From Amia ocellicauda (Eukaryota; Chordata; Actinopteri; Amiiformes; Amiidae), in NCBI RefSeq assembly GCF_036373705.1, contig NW_027102661.1:868001-932000 (forward strand): a stretch of 64,000 nucleotides of DNA, given 5' to 3'. The notes under the pieces were generated by a model that saw only the letters and a program-made list of their open reading frames with translations, was not told where the DNA came from and did no database searches. A program made the translations under genes and the position numbers. Within the stretch, counting starts at the first letter, position 1. The number at the start of each line of letters is the position of its first letter. This document shows, piece by piece, positions 11,080-21,524 of the stretch.

Positions 11080-11741
11080 CTTCTACACCTTACGGTAGCA
11101 ACAAATCTAACTACTGCTTTACTTTAACAATAATAATGACGGCGACCACGATGACAACAAGAACAACAACAACAACATCATCATCATCATCATCATCAGA
11201 TTTTAATTAAAAGTGGCTACACCAGTGTTTACAATTTCAACCTGTCGACGGACGGACGCTCTGAGTGCATCGATTGCGGGCACTCCAATGAAGAAAAGAC
11301 ACCCACCGCCTCCGGGGAACCACGAGGGCAAGCATGACGAAAAGGGCCAGCCCACACTAGGCTGTTTCCGCCCGGTTTCGAACCGGGGACCTTTCTCGCG
11401 TTAGGCGAACGTGATAACCACTACACTACGGAAACTGACACCGCTGCCTCTTGCTTCAAATGGTTACCCTTAAAGCCTGCTGGTAAAACGGGCTCAGGTG
11501 TTTCAGGTCGGCTAGGCTGTGAGAAGTGCGGCGAAAGGATGCCATTTTCACAGACCTGTTTGGCATTGCTAAAGGGCACATCAGGACACTTCGGAAACTC
11601 TTTCAAAGGCAGGACGCCCTGCGCTCTGACAGTGCCTGCACTTAACCCAACAAGGTGATGCTGAATGGCTTGTTCAAACGGCTGGTGGTCTTCCGTCACC
11701 ACCAGACTATGAGAGCTATACTGCGCCTTCAACTACATAAG
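11080..11741. repeat. tRNA-Val spacer unit between copies A and B
   Basis: Host DNA holding one tRNA-Val(AAC) gene. It begins with an abrupt join to copy A, then an AAC/ATC trinucleotide microsatellite (about 11153-11198), the tRNA, and a flank ending in CATAAG (11736-11741), which is the Polinton target site. The larger version of this spacer between D and E (60588-63157) has three tRNA genes, so the array has changed in unit number. Confidence 0.85.
11363..11435 (-). tRNA. tRNA-Val(AAC)
   Basis: Read on the minus strand: acceptor GTTTCCG pairs with CGGAAAC, the D-arm is TAGTGTAG-like, anticodon loop CTAACGC (anticodon AAC), T-arm with GGTTCGAAACC (B box). CCA is not encoded. One mismatch is seen in the anticodon stem, so function is possible but not sure. 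Confidence 0.85.
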
Positions 11742-11926
11742 AGTAGATAGTAGGGTTTTTTGGGCGCGGCCTATTTTGTTATGACGTATGCCCTAAGCTT
11801 ATTAATATTCCTACGTCATAATTGGGGGGCGTGATTTTAGGTAGAGTTATTTCCTTAATTATTCCTACGTCATATCCGTCAGAAAGTGTGCACCCATAAA
11901 ACCCTGAACAACAAGGCCACCCATAA
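11742..11926 (+). repeat. Left terminal inverted repeat, copy B
   Basis: Begins AGTAGATAGT and matches, as reverse complement, the right end of copy C. It contains three TGACGTA-type (CRE-like) sites. The boundary is set by comparison with the empty site in the spacers (for example near 61600) and by the inverted match in copy C. Confidence 0.88.
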
Positions 11927-11970
11927 ATACCCCCACCCCTCTGAAGGCAACGCCCCGAAACTCTCCTCTC

Positions 11971-11978
11971 TATTTAAG
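11971..11978 (+). promoter_or_regulatory. TATA-like box for early gene 1, copy B
   Basis: TATTTAAG about 75 bp before the ATG at 12045, downstream of the CRE-like sites in the inverted repeat. The order enhancer, TATA, short leader, ATG resembles an adenovirus early promoter (analogy only). Same box at 22070-22077 and 31658-31665. Confidence 0.55.
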
Positions 11979-12044
11979 AACCCGCGCTTCTTTTAGGCAA
12001 TACCTCTTTAATTCTCAGCTTCTGAAACATCCCGCTTCTTCAAC

Positions 12045-12449
12045 ATGTCCAGCGACATCAACATGAAACCCCGCAAGAAACAATCCCGGGCAAGGGTTCC
12101 TGTACTCACCAATTTGAAGATTGAACGCTCCTGGGTGTTGTTCTGGGGGGCTCGACGGGGTTACCGCTTTAAAAGGGATCCCAGCTATGTTGGAGTGGAG
12201 CTTTTTGCTTTGGGAGAGAAGGAGGGTACGTTGGAACCTTTTGAGACGGTAATTGAATACTCTTATGAGGACTGGTTGAAGGTGATGGCCTGGAGAGATC
12301 TGGGGCTTGTGGATAAGACTCTAGAAGGCTTGCAAGAGGGTCCAAGAGAATGCGAAATGGAGTCTCCGACTCAGGGTTTTGAAAGGTGTGAATGGGAAAG
12401 CTTGCAGAACTACGACAGACGACGTGTGGGGTTTTGGAGGGGGGTCTGA
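12045..12449 (+). pseudogene. Early gene 1, copy B, shortened
   Basis: Shares its first 120 or so codons with the 236-codon form in copies B' and C (22144-22854, 31732-32442) but is a shortened, probably damaged version. Copy E has the same short form. See 31732-32442 for what the protein shows. Confidence 0.7.
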
Positions 12450-12489
12450 CGGCTCAGGGGCTACTCTCTTCTAAGAGGGCGGTGTGTCG

Positions 12490-12517
12490 TGACGTAGTGA
12501 AGAGATAGGATAAAAGG
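12490..12517 (+). promoter_or_regulatory. CRE-like site plus TATA box for early gene 2, copy B
   Basis: TGACGTAG (12490-12497) is followed 11 bp later by GATAAAAGG (12509-12517), about 40 bp before the ATG at 12555. Both are conserved in all copies. This suggests that early gene 2 has its own promoter that answers to the same CREB/ATF-like factors as the terminal repeat (inference). Confidence 0.55.
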
Positions 12518-12554
12518 TGCAACAATTCATTCATGGTTTAAAATTAAAGAGAAT

Positions 12555-13401
12555 GTCTTACCCGAAAGCTGCGGACGTCGACAGGCTCTACAGGCCTCTT
12601 CAAACCCGGGATCACCCCTGGTTCTATTCCCCAGATTTTGTATACACTCTGGAACCCTTTGACTGTGGTTACTCTCCAAGACCTCAGACCCCGGTCCCTC
12701 AGGACGAAACAACATGCGGTGCGATGGATGTCCAAATGAGTCTCGGGGATCCCCAGCCTCTGGAGCTCATGGAGGGCCTCGATTTTGCCGAACTGTCTAC
12801 CGTCTGTGCGTCTCAGGAGGGGGTCAGTCCAATGGATGGAGAAACACCCCACAAACCACCAGGCGACCCAATGAGCATCGGACTGTCCCGGGGGCGTGAT
12901 GAAGACGCAGGATTTATGCCCGGGGTATGTGACCAAGTAAGCAGAGTGGTTAAAAGCACCCTGGTGTATATTCTGAGTGCTCTCATCGACCGAGCTCTGA
13001 AAGAAGTCTGTCGGGGGTGTGAAGTGAATCACCCCAGTCAGTTGAGACACAGTTGTTTGTTTGAACCAGACCGTTACTATTTCCTGTTCTATTTCAACGT
13101 GTTTTACAGAAGACTGAACAAACCGTGGCTGAAACCGGCACTAATCAAGGCGCTCTCTTACTCCCACATACATGTCACTGTGGGACAAGTCCAGAAAATC
13201 ATAGATGAGATTTTGCTGGAGCTGAAAAAGGAGCCGTTTATAATAGAGAAACTTGGGCAGCTGCTCAATGACCTGGATGAGCCGAGTAGAAAAACCGCTG
13301 GCAAGCTAAAAGCTTATTTCTTCCGTAAAGAAGTTAAAGCTGGGGGCAGCGACGAAGAATTCGACATCTACGCCACTGATTCAGACTCTGACCTGAACTA
13401 A
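12555..13401 (+). CDS. Early gene 2, Cys/His-motif protein, copy B
   Basis: A 282-codon frame open from ATG to stop; the upstream in-frame codons are ignored because this ATG is shared by all copies and follows the TATA box. The first 110 residues are Pro/Glu/Asp-rich and probably disordered. Residues about 130-240 are helical and contain CxxCxxxHPSQxxHxC (CRGCEVNHPSQLRHSC), which looks like a zinc-binding site. The tail is acidic with Ser-Asp pairs (TDSDSDLN), a likely CK2 target. No LxCxE motif is seen. From memory, a similar HPSQ-type Cys/His motif occurs in small accessory proteins of other small DNA viruses; I could not check. Its position matches the adintovirus oncogene-like region. 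Confidence 0.65.
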
Positions 13402-13413
13402 GGGACTTTGAAC

Positions 13414-13806
13414 ATGGGGAATGTTCTGGACTGCTTCTGCAACTGGTTCTGTCATCAACACTCTGCAGCTAACCTGAGAGCGCTATTACACCATGTGCTT
13501 GACAGAAAAGTAGCCAACGCGAGCCTTTTCTCTACAGATTTAACCATCGATGAGGATCAACTTTCAAACCTGGAAAAGTGAATGGCTGCTGTAACAAAGA
13601 CCGGGGGGTACGAACACTGGGATGAAGGGCTCAAGGGGGCCAAGAATGATATTAGGCCATTTCATCAACATCTGTATGACCTTTTACTGAGCATGTTTAA
13701 TACACCTCTGTTTAATTTTAAAATAGGTCATAATGTTGTTTTATTTACATATGTAACTGAGGTGTGTGCCTACAAGATAAAGAAACAGGTATATTTGTTG
13801 ATATAG
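13414..13806 (+). pseudogene. Early gene 3, copy B, broken
   Basis: Same gene as 49264-49605. It begins 12 bp after the stop of early gene 2 with MGNVLDCFC and carries several Cys and His residues near the N-terminus. Interrupted in this copy. Function unknown. Confidence 0.55.
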
Positions 13807-13917
13807 ATCAAGTAACCAATCATCTGATTTCATTTTGTCTGGACCGTAGAAAAAATTGTTGTGTATGTTATACTTTTCTCAAATGTCTTAAAAGGGGTAT
13901 CTGCTCTCCTGAAGTTG

Positions 13918-13940
13918 AATAAAAAACCTTGTATAAAAAC
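13918..13940 (+). promoter_or_regulatory. Early poly(A) signal and integrase TATA box, copy B
   Basis: AATAAA (13918-13923) can end early transcripts. TATAAAAAC (13932-13940) lies about 40 bp before the integrase ATG. The same pair is at 33151-33173 in copy C. The order marks a transcription boundary between early genes and the integrase-capsid block. Confidence 0.5.
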
Positions 13941-13978
13941 TTTGCGCATAGTGTGGGTCTGTGTGGTTATTTGACAGA

Positions 13979-15070
13979 ATGACTCGGCAAGCTCCCCAAA
14001 TACAGGAACTATACTACAACCCAGCCAAGATTGGGGGTTTGGCGGGTAAGAAGGGTTTTCAAAGAGGACTCGCTGAGGCCGGAGTGAAGGTTAATGATGT
14101 GGTTGTTTCAGAATGGTTACGGGAACAAGACGCCTATACCTAACATAAACCTCTCAGGATTAACTTTAAAAGAAACCGCGTATATGCAACTGACATAGAC
14201 TCACAATGGCAAATGGATCTAGTCGATATGTCAAATTTATCAAAACATAACAATGGTCACAAATTGATGTTTATGTGTATCGATGTGTTATCAAAATATG
14301 CCTGGGCTCGCATTCTACATAATAAAACAGGTCGGGCGGTGACAAGGGCCTTTGAGGATATATTGTCCCAGGGTCGATGTCCTAAAAAACTGCAGACTGA
14401 TAAAGGAAAAGAGTTTCTCAACAGAGAATTTCAGAATCTACTGAAGAGACACAAAATACATCATTTCACCACCGGTAATGAGCTTAGGGCATCGGTAGTG
14501 GAGAGGTTTAACCGCACCATAAAGACCAAAATGTGGAGATATTTTACAGCGGTCAACACGTTCAAGTATTTTGATAAAGTTCAGGATTTTATCGATGCTT
14601 ACAACCAAGGGTATCACACCAGTATTAAAATGAAGCCTAAAGATGTTGATCAAAGTAATTCTTTTAAGGTCTATAAAAAATTATACGGACCATTTATTAA
14701 GAAGGGAAAAACTACTTATAAGTTCAACATCGGTGATGTGGTTCGCGTTTCAAAGCTAAGGAGTACTTTTGCCAAAGGTTATGAAGAAACATTTTCTGAC
14801 GAATATTTTACAGTTACCGAACAGTTGGCTAGAGACCCACCCGTGTACCGGTTAAAAGACTATGACGGGGAGGATATAGAAGGAACGTTTTACGAAGCCG
14901 AGTTACAAAAAAATATTGTGGGTAAAGACAGTGTATACAGAGTTGAAAAGATATTAGCTGAAAAAACCCAGAACCGGAAAAAATATGTGTTGATGAAATG
15001 GCTTGGATGGCCTGAAAAGTTCAATAGTTGGGTCCCGGAACAACAGGTTTGCGATATTCAATCCTTATAA
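13979..15070 (+). pseudogene. DDE integrase with chromodomain, copy B, broken
   Basis: Same gene as 33212-34264. The retroviral-type catalytic core and the C-terminal chromodomain are both recognisable. This version carries a short segment between core and chromodomain (KGYEETFSDEYF) that is also in copy D but not in B' and C. Interrupted. Confidence 0.88.
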
Positions 15071-15116
15071 CAACTTGCCCGCGGGTGTGTTGTGGGCATT
15101 ACTTTCGATACTCAAG

Positions 15117-15849
15117 ATGGAATCAGGAGGCTTCTACGTGACTCTACCCAGTAACGCCTCTCTCGATATATACCCTAAAAATGAAATATCCAGTTACACG
15201 GTACAATTTGGAAAATCTATAGATCTAAGGGGGTCGTGGGAAGTGGGGTTGGCGGAAATACAGTATCCTTACACTTGGGCTGTTTTACAAGATAAGGATG
15301 CCACCTTCGCCATTTTTGATGATGTTAAAAAGAGTCAATGGACATTCACGATACAAGGAGGTTATTATGACAATGTGGATAAAATATTAGATGAGATGCA
15401 TAAACAGTTCTCAGAAGGCACCCTCAACATCAAGCTATATTACAACCCTATTAAAAACAGAGTGTACAAGGTGTCAAAACCAGGTATTAGCATTCAAACC
15501 AGCGGCCAACTGGGGCGTATATTTGGGATCTATTCTGACACAGAGAGCAGGTTCTCAGAAGTGGTGGGGCGGCTTTTACACTCTTTATGTGTATACGGAT
15601 ATCATAACCCACCAGAGGGTCGGGGATAGTTATGTCCCCCTTTTGAGAAATGTACTTATTAAAGGTAAAAGCAATGACATGGTCACAATTACTTATGACA
15701 AGCCACACTACGTACCAGTCTCAAAGACCCACTTTGACAACATCACGATCGAAGTCAAATCGGATCAGAATATCAACGTACCCTTCCGCTTCAGTAAAGT
15801 TATTGTCAAACTACATTTTCGACCCCTGAAACAGTTTGTACATTATTAA
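15117..15849 (+). pseudogene. Penton (minor capsid protein), copy B, broken
   Basis: The N-terminus reads MESGGFYVTLPSNASL and then WEVGLAEIQYP, the signature of the Polinton penton, a single jelly-roll protein that forms the capsid vertices. The gene is about 240 codons and sits between integrase and basic virion gene, as in other Polintons. Interrupted in this copy. No spike or fibre domain is seen. Confidence 0.8.
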
Positions 15850-15850
15850 A

Positions 15851-16339
15851 ATGGCTACCTCGAGGGGTTATGTAGATCCTAGCGCCTATGTGGATTATTA
15901 CAAGATGCAAGCCGGGAACGGCTTGCCCGGTTTTGTAGGAGCCCCCACAATGTATGGCGCCGGTCTAGGAGGACTCTTTCATGGTCTCTTTAGAATGGCC
16001 GTACCCCTGCTTAAGAGAGGCTTTGCTATAGCCAGACCCCACTTGAAATCAGCGGCTAAAAATATTGTTAGTGACGTGTTCACCAATGTTATGAACCGGG
16101 CAGCTAGCCATGAGCATCAGGAGGGTTCGGGTCTCATGGTAATGGCGAGGAGGAAGGGTAAAAGAAGAAACAGCATGTGTCCACCAGGGCGACGAAGATC
16201 CGTGGCTAACAAAAAACGAAGAATCTCTCATTCTCCAACATATCGTGGAAACACTCGGAGAAGGAAGCAGCACAAGAAAAAACCTGCAAAAAGAAAGTCT
16301 CAAAGAAAGAAAAATAGAGCCTCAGGATACATCTTTTAA
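15851..16339 (+). CDS. pX/pVI-like basic virion protein, copy B
   Basis: A 162-codon frame from the ATG one base after the penton stop (an ATG 15 bases earlier overlaps the penton end). Residues 1-40 hold YVDYYKMQAGNGLPGF and GAGLGGLFHGLFR, a glycine-rich then amphipathic segment also found in other adintoviruses. The last 80 residues are about 40 percent Arg and Lys. A combined membrane-active and DNA-binding core role, as for adenovirus pVI and pX, is the best guess. This is the fullest copy in the window. Confidence 0.72.
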   Translation: MATSRGYVDPSAYVDYYKMQAGNGLPGFVGAPTMYGAGLGGLFHGLFRMAVPLLKRGFAIARPHLKSAAKNIVSDVFTNVMNRAASHEHQEGSGLMVMARRKGKRRNSMCPPGRRRSVANKKRRISHSPTYRGNTRRRKQHKKKPAKRKSQRKKNRASGYIF

Positions 16340-16341
16340 AC

Positions 16342-17657
16342 ATGTCTTTTGTCAACAGTCTATCGGAAGAATGCGTCAAATCAGAACTGGATCTGTTTAC
16401 AGTTCCATACACTCAAACGAGTATAGATGAGATCATATATGTAGAGATTCCCCCTCTTTCTGCAATTTCAGACACGGCCCCTCTGGAGTTTTTTATAGCT
16501 GGCAATGGCGAGGATTATATTGATTTGAATAACACATTTATTTTAATGAACTGTAAAGTGACTGATTAGGATGGCGATGCAATCGAGAAGACGGCCAACG
16601 CTGGGGTCATCAATTAATCAATTACCCGGTGGCCACCATGTTTTCACAGGTGGATGTGACCCTGGGAGATCGGCTCATTAGTCAAAGCAGCAATACTTAC
16701 CCCTATAGAGCCATGATGGAGTGTATCCTTAATTATAGTGAGGAGACCCTAAGCAAACAGTTCAGCCCCGGCCTTCTCTTCAAAGACATCCCGGAAGCTA
16801 TGGACGACAAGGATCCAGAGGGACTCAATAAGGGTTTGCAAAAAAGATCGGCCTCTTCAACAGAAGGGAGGACCTTTGAGCTAATGGGGCATATCCATGC
16901 AGACATATTTTTCCAAGAAAAACTCATGCTCAACGGGGTAGACATTAAAATTAAAATGATCCGTAGTAAAAGTGCTTTTTGTCTGATGACCCCTGATACG
17001 GAAAAATATAAACTGACCATATTATCGGCCTCGCTGTTTGTGAAATAAGTGTCCGTCTCCCCGGCGGTTAAACTAGGACACGCGCTGGCGTTAGTGACGG
17101 CAAACGCCAAGTACCCGATCGAAAGAGTCTATATGAAAGTCCACAGTATCCCCGCAGGGACACGGGTGATGAACCAGGAAAATCTGTTTCTAGGACAGCT
17201 CCCAAAACAGGTTATTATAGGTCTCGTGGATAATGATGCATTTACCGGGGTTTACAACAAGAACACCTTTAACTTTAAACATTATAACGCGGAATTTATA
17301 GCATTGTACGTCGATGGTGTGCAGGTTCCATCCAGACCTTTTCAACCTGACTTTGAAAACGGCAATGCGGTTCGTGAATATTACAGTCTAGTACTGGCTA
17401 CGGGTCGCCATCTCAAGGATCAAACTCTGCTGATCGATCGCCGGGAATACTGCAGCGGTTACACCCTGTATGGTTTCAACCTGACCCCTGACGAAGAGTG
17501 TGGACAACATTTTTCACTGATGAAGACGGGCAATATGCGTTTGGAGATGCGTTTCAAGCAGCCTCTACCACACACTGTAAATATGGTCGTGTATGCTGTG
17601 TTTGACAACATTATTGAGGTGAATCAGAGGAGAAACGTTCTGTATGATTATTATTAA
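16342..17657 (+). pseudogene. Hexon (major capsid protein), copy B, broken
   Basis: Double jelly-roll major capsid gene as at 25938-27245, with a few interruptions. It is followed directly by the protease start. Confidence 0.87.
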
Positions 17658-17658
17658 A

Positions 17659-18007
17659 ATGAACACCAGAGAGCTCAACCACATCATGAATGCCCTGGCC
17701 GGCTCACGGAAACTGTTTCAAGGAGTCTACGCCTGCGATCAGCTGCCTAAATTTAAGATCAAGAATTTACCTGCAATGTACATAATCAACACACACCCTA
17801 AAAATATGCCCGGAGAACATTGGCTGGCTATTTATCTAAGGGAGGACCACCGTGGTGAATTTTTTGATTCCTATGCAAACCCCCCGGATTTCAGACCTTT
17901 CCCTCGGAAGATCAATAACTTTCTGCTCAACAACTGTCAAGAAACCATTTACAGCGGTCGTCAAGTACAAAGTCTTCAGACCTTCACTTGTGGTCAGCAC
18001 TGTGTGC
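17659..18007 (+). pseudogene. Protease fragment at the cut end of copy B
   Basis: The N-terminal two thirds of the adenain-like protease, ending where the element stops and the tRNA spacer begins. Copy B' ends at the same base (27595), so both derive from one event. Confidence 0.85.
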
Positions 18008-18030
18008 ACTAGCACGCATGCACCGCGGGT

Positions 18031-18103
18031 TGTTTCCGCCCGGTTTCGAACCAGGGACCTTTCGCGTGTGAGGCGAACGTGATAGCCACTACACTACGGA
18101 AAC
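18031..18103 (-). tRNA. tRNA-Val(CAC)
   Basis: Minus strand. Acceptor stem GTTTCCG/CGGAAAC, anticodon loop CTCACAC (anticodon CAC), intact anticodon stem TTCGC/GCGAA, T-stem with one G-U pair, B box GGTTCGAAACC. Its 3' end lies 24 bp from the cut end of copy B, and the usual downstream T run is missing. Confidence 0.88.
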
Positions 18104-18201
18104 CGACCTGTCCTGGTGTTTCGAATGGCTCCCATCGAAGCCGGCTGGTAAAACGCGCACAGGCGTTTCCCGTGGGCCAGCCTGTGAGATAAAGGTTTCT
18201 A

Positions 18202-19386
18202 CACTCACCTAAAGGATTATTAGGAACACCTGTTCAATAACCAACCAATCATATGGCAGTTGCTTCAATGCATTTAGGGGTGTGGTCCTGGTCAAGACAA
18301 TCTCCTGAACTCCAAACTGAAAGTCTGAATGGGAAAGAAAGGTGATTTAAGCAATTTTGAGCGTGGCATGGTTGTTGGTGCCAGACGGGCTGGTCTGAGT
18401 ATTTCACAATCTGCTCAGTTACTGGGATTTTCACGCACAACCATTTCTAGGGTTTACAAAGAATGGTGTGAAAAGGGAAAAACATCCAGTATGCGGCAGT
18501 CCTGTGGGCGAAAATGCCTTGTTGATGCTAGAGGTCAGAGGAGAATGGGCCGACTGATTCAAGCTGATAGAAGAGCAACTTTGACTGAAATAACCACTCG
18601 TTACAACCGAGGTATGCAGCAAAGCATTTGTGAAGCCACAACACGTACAACCTTGAGGCGGATGGGCTACAACAGCAGAAGACCCCACCGGGTACCACTC
18701 ATCTCCACTACAAATAGGAAAAAGAGGCTACAATTTGCACAAACTCACCAAAATTGGACAGTTGTTGCCTGGTCTGATGAGTCTCGATTTCTGTTGAGAC
18801 ATTCAGATGGTAGAGTCAGAATTTGACGTAAACAGAATGAGAACATGGATCCATCATGCCTTGTTACCACTGTGCAGGCTGGTGGTGGTGGTGTAATGGT
18901 GTGGGGGATGTTTTCTTGGCACACTTTAGGCTCCTTAGTGCCAATTGGGCATCGTTTAAATGCCACGGCCTACCTGAGCATTGTTTCTGACCATGTCCAT
19001 CCCTTTATGACCACCATGTACCCATCCTCTGATGGCTACTTCCAGCAGGATAATGCACCATGTCACAAAGGTTGAATCATTTCAAATTGGTTTCTTGAAC
19101 ATGACAATGAGTTCACTGTACTAAACTGGCCCCCACAGTCACCAGATCTCAACCCAATAGAGCATCTTTGGGATGTGGTGGAACGGGAGCTTCGTGCCCT
19201 GGATGTGCATCCCACAAATCTCCATCAACTGCAAGATGCTATCCTATCAATATGGGCCAACATTTCTAAAGAATGCTTTCAGCACCTTGTTGAATCAATG
19301 CCACGTAGAATTAAGTCAGTTCTGAAGGCGAAAGGGTGTCAAACATAGTATTAGTATGGTGTTCCTAATAATCCTTTAGGTGAGTG
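18202..19386 (+). mobile_element. Tc1/mariner transposon, first copy
   Basis: A 1,185-bp element flanked by TA on both sides (18200-18201 and 19387-19388). The ends are inverted repeats starting CACTCACCTAAAGGATTATT and ending with its complement. Other spacer units carry the undisturbed site (TTTCTATTTTCACTG, for example near 20018), which confirms one insertion at TA. It contains one transposase gene, now inactive. The insertion lies about 98 bp upstream of the tRNA-Val(CAC) gene at 18031-18103. Confidence 0.96.
18329..19348 (+). pseudogene. Tc1-family transposase, inactive
   Basis: A 339-codon gene of normal length for Tc1 transposases. Two in-frame stops (18824-18826 and 19073-19075) split it; there is no frameshift. 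N-terminal paired-type helix-turn-helix (ISQSAQLLGFSRTTISRVYK, about residues 25-45) binds the inverted repeats. The catalytic DD34E residues are in WSDESRF, QQDNAPCHK and NPIEHLWD. The family cuts and pastes the element at TA. The copy at 27917-28936 has the same two stops, so the loss came before the local duplication. Confidence 0.95.
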
Positions 19387-19850
19387 TATTTTCACTGACC
19401 TATTTTGCATTGCTCAAGGACACATCAGGACACTTTGGAAACTCTTTCAAAGGAAGAACGCCCTGAGCTATGACAAGACTTACACTTACCCCAACAAGGT
19501 GATGCTCAATGGCTTGTTCAAACAGCTGCTGCTCGTCTTGTGCCACCATCAGACAATCACAGAGCTATTGTGCCTTCTACACCTTACGGTAGCTTTACTT
19601 TAACAATAATAATGACGGCGACCACGACGACAAAAAGAAAAACAAGAACAACAACAACAACAACAAGAACAATAACATCATCATCAGATTTTAATTAAAA
19701 GTGGCTACACCAGCGTTTACAATTTCAACCTGTCGACGGACGGACGCTCTGAGTCCAACAATTTCGGGAACTCCAATGAAGAAAAGCCACCTACCGCCTC
19801 TGGGGAACCACGAGGGCAAGCAGGACGAAAAGGGCCGGCCCACAGCAGGC

Positions 19851-19923
19851 TCTTTCCGCCCGGTTTCAAACCGGGGACCTTTCGTGCGTTAGGCGAACGT
19901 GATAGCCACTACACTACGGAAAC
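19851..19923 (-). tRNA. tRNA-Val(AAC)-like, probably decayed
   Basis: Clear tRNA-Val relative with anticodon loop CTAACGC. The terminal acceptor pair is lost, the anticodon stem has a mismatch, and the T-loop reads TTTGAAA instead of TTCGAAA, which damages the B box. Probably a pseudogene. Confidence 0.7.
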
Positions 19924-20812
19924 CAACCCGTCCTGGTGTTTCGAATAACTCCTATCGAAGCCGGCTGGTAAAACGCACACAGGCGTTTCCCGTGGGCCAG
20001 CCTGTGAGATAAAGGTTTCTATTTTCACTGACCTATTTTGCATTGCTCAAGGGCACATCAGGACACTTTGGAAACTCTTTCAAAGGAAGAACGCCCTGAG
20101 CAATGACAAGACTTACACTTACCCCAACAAGGTGATGCTCAATGGCTTGTTCAAACAGCTGCTGCTCGTCTTGTGCCACCATCAGACAATCACAGAGCTA
20201 TTGTGCCTTCTGCACCTTACGGTAGCAACAAATCTAACTACTGCTTTACTTTAACATTAATAATGACGGCGACTACGACGACAACAAGAACAACAACAAC
20301 AACAACAACATCAACAAGAACAACAACAACATCATCATCATCATCATCAGATTTTAATTAAAAGTGGCTACACCAGCGTTTACAATTTCAACCTGTCGAC
20401 GGACGGACGCTCTGAGTGCACCGATTTCGGGATACTTCGGAAACTCTTTCAAAGGCAGGACGCCCTGCGATCAGACAGTGCCTGCACTTAGCCCAACAAG
20501 GTGATGCTGAATGGCTTGTTCAAACGGCTGGTGGTCTTCCGTCACCACCAGACTATCAGAGCTATTTTGCGCCTTCAACTACATAAGAGTAACAGCAATG
20601 TCACCGATCCTGCTACGGTCGTATTGCAACAGCAACGACATGTATCGATTTTAAAAGTGTCAGTTCCAGCGCCTCGCAAAGCTACCCTTCTGCGATCATT
20701 TGTTCTCAAGGTCAGGATTTCTTGCCACTCCGAGGAAGAGAAAACGACGGCCGGCCATGGGGCAGAGAGATGAGGACGGGTAACACGGCACTGGCACGCG
20801 TGCACCGCGGGT

Positions 20813-20885
20813 TGTTTCCGCCCAGTTTCGAACCAGGGACTTCTCGCGTGTGAGGCGAACATGATAGCCACTACACTACAGAAAC
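20813..20885 (-). tRNA. tRNA-Val(CAC)-like, probably decayed
   Basis: Relative of tRNA-Val(CAC) with several changes in the acceptor stem, the D-arm side and the anticodon stem (TTCTCGCG in place of TTTCGCG on the plus strand). The anticodon CAC is still readable. Probably not functional. Confidence 0.65.
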
Positions 20886-21451
20886 CAACCTGTCCTGGGG
20901 TTTCGATTGGCTCCCATCGAAGCAGGCTGGTAAAACGCGCACAGGCGTTTCCCGTGGGCCTGCCTGTGAGATAAAGGTTTCTATTTTCACTGACCTATAT
21001 TGCATTGCTCAAGGGCACATCAGGACACTTTGGAAACTCTTTTAAAGGAAGAATGCCCTGAGCTATGACAAGACTTACACTTACCCCAACAAGGTGATGC
21101 TCAATGGCTTGTTCAAACAGCTGCTGCTCGTCTTGTGCCACCATCAGACAATCACAGAGCTATTGTGCCTTCTACACCTTACGGTAGCAACAAATCTAAC
21201 TACTGCTTTACTTTAACAATAATAATGACGGCGACCACGATGACAACAAGAACAACAACAACAACATCATCATCATCATCATCATCAGATTTTAATTAAA
21301 AGTGGCTACACCAGCGTTTACAATTTCAACCTGTCGACGGACGGACGCTCTGAGAGCACCGATTTCGGGCACTCCAATGAAGAAAAGCTACCCACCGCCT
21401 CCGGGGAACCACGAGGGCAAACAGGACGAAAAGGGCCGGCCCACAGCAGGC

Positions 21452-21524
21452 TGTTTCCGCCCGGTTTCGAACCGGGGACCTTTCGCGTGTTAGGCGAACG
21501 TGATAACCGCTACACTACGGAAAC
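21452..21524 (-). tRNA. tRNA-Val(AAC)
   Basis: All stems pair: GTTTCCG/CGGAAAC, TTCGC/GCGAA with loop CTAACAC, and CCCGG/CCGGG with TTCGAAA. To my memory this is essentially the vertebrate tRNA-Val(AAC) sequence. A TTTT run lies about 20 bp downstream on the minus strand as a Pol III stop. Confidence 0.93.

Larger units (their letters stand above)
11742..18007 (+). mobile_element. Polinton/adintovirus copy B, right part absent
   Basis: Left 6.3 kb of the element: left inverted repeat, early genes, integrase, penton, basic virion protein, hexon and the start of the protease. It then stops at 18007, where tRNA-Val spacer begins. The left end abuts CATAAG exactly as in copies B', C and E. A handful of genes are broken. 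Sequence variants in the left end match copy E rather than B' and C. Young by its similarity to the other copies. Confidence 0.93.

Noticed and set aside
11213-11404. Plus-strand frames of about 63 codons in each AAC spacer unit
   Set aside because: They run through the antisense of a tRNA gene and its repeat flank. No protein likeness; the repetition reflects the unit structure.
12045-13806. LxCxE (pRb-binding) motif in the early proteins
   Set aside because: I searched the three early proteins by eye. Near matches such as LDCFC lack the final Glu.
15117-15849. Fibre or receptor-binding spike fused to the penton
   Set aside because: The gene has only the length and motifs of a simple penton; no repeat shaft or knob is seen.
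20173-20361. Thr/Ser-rich frame (runs of T, R and S)
   Set aside because: It is the translation of the AAC/ATC microsatellite.
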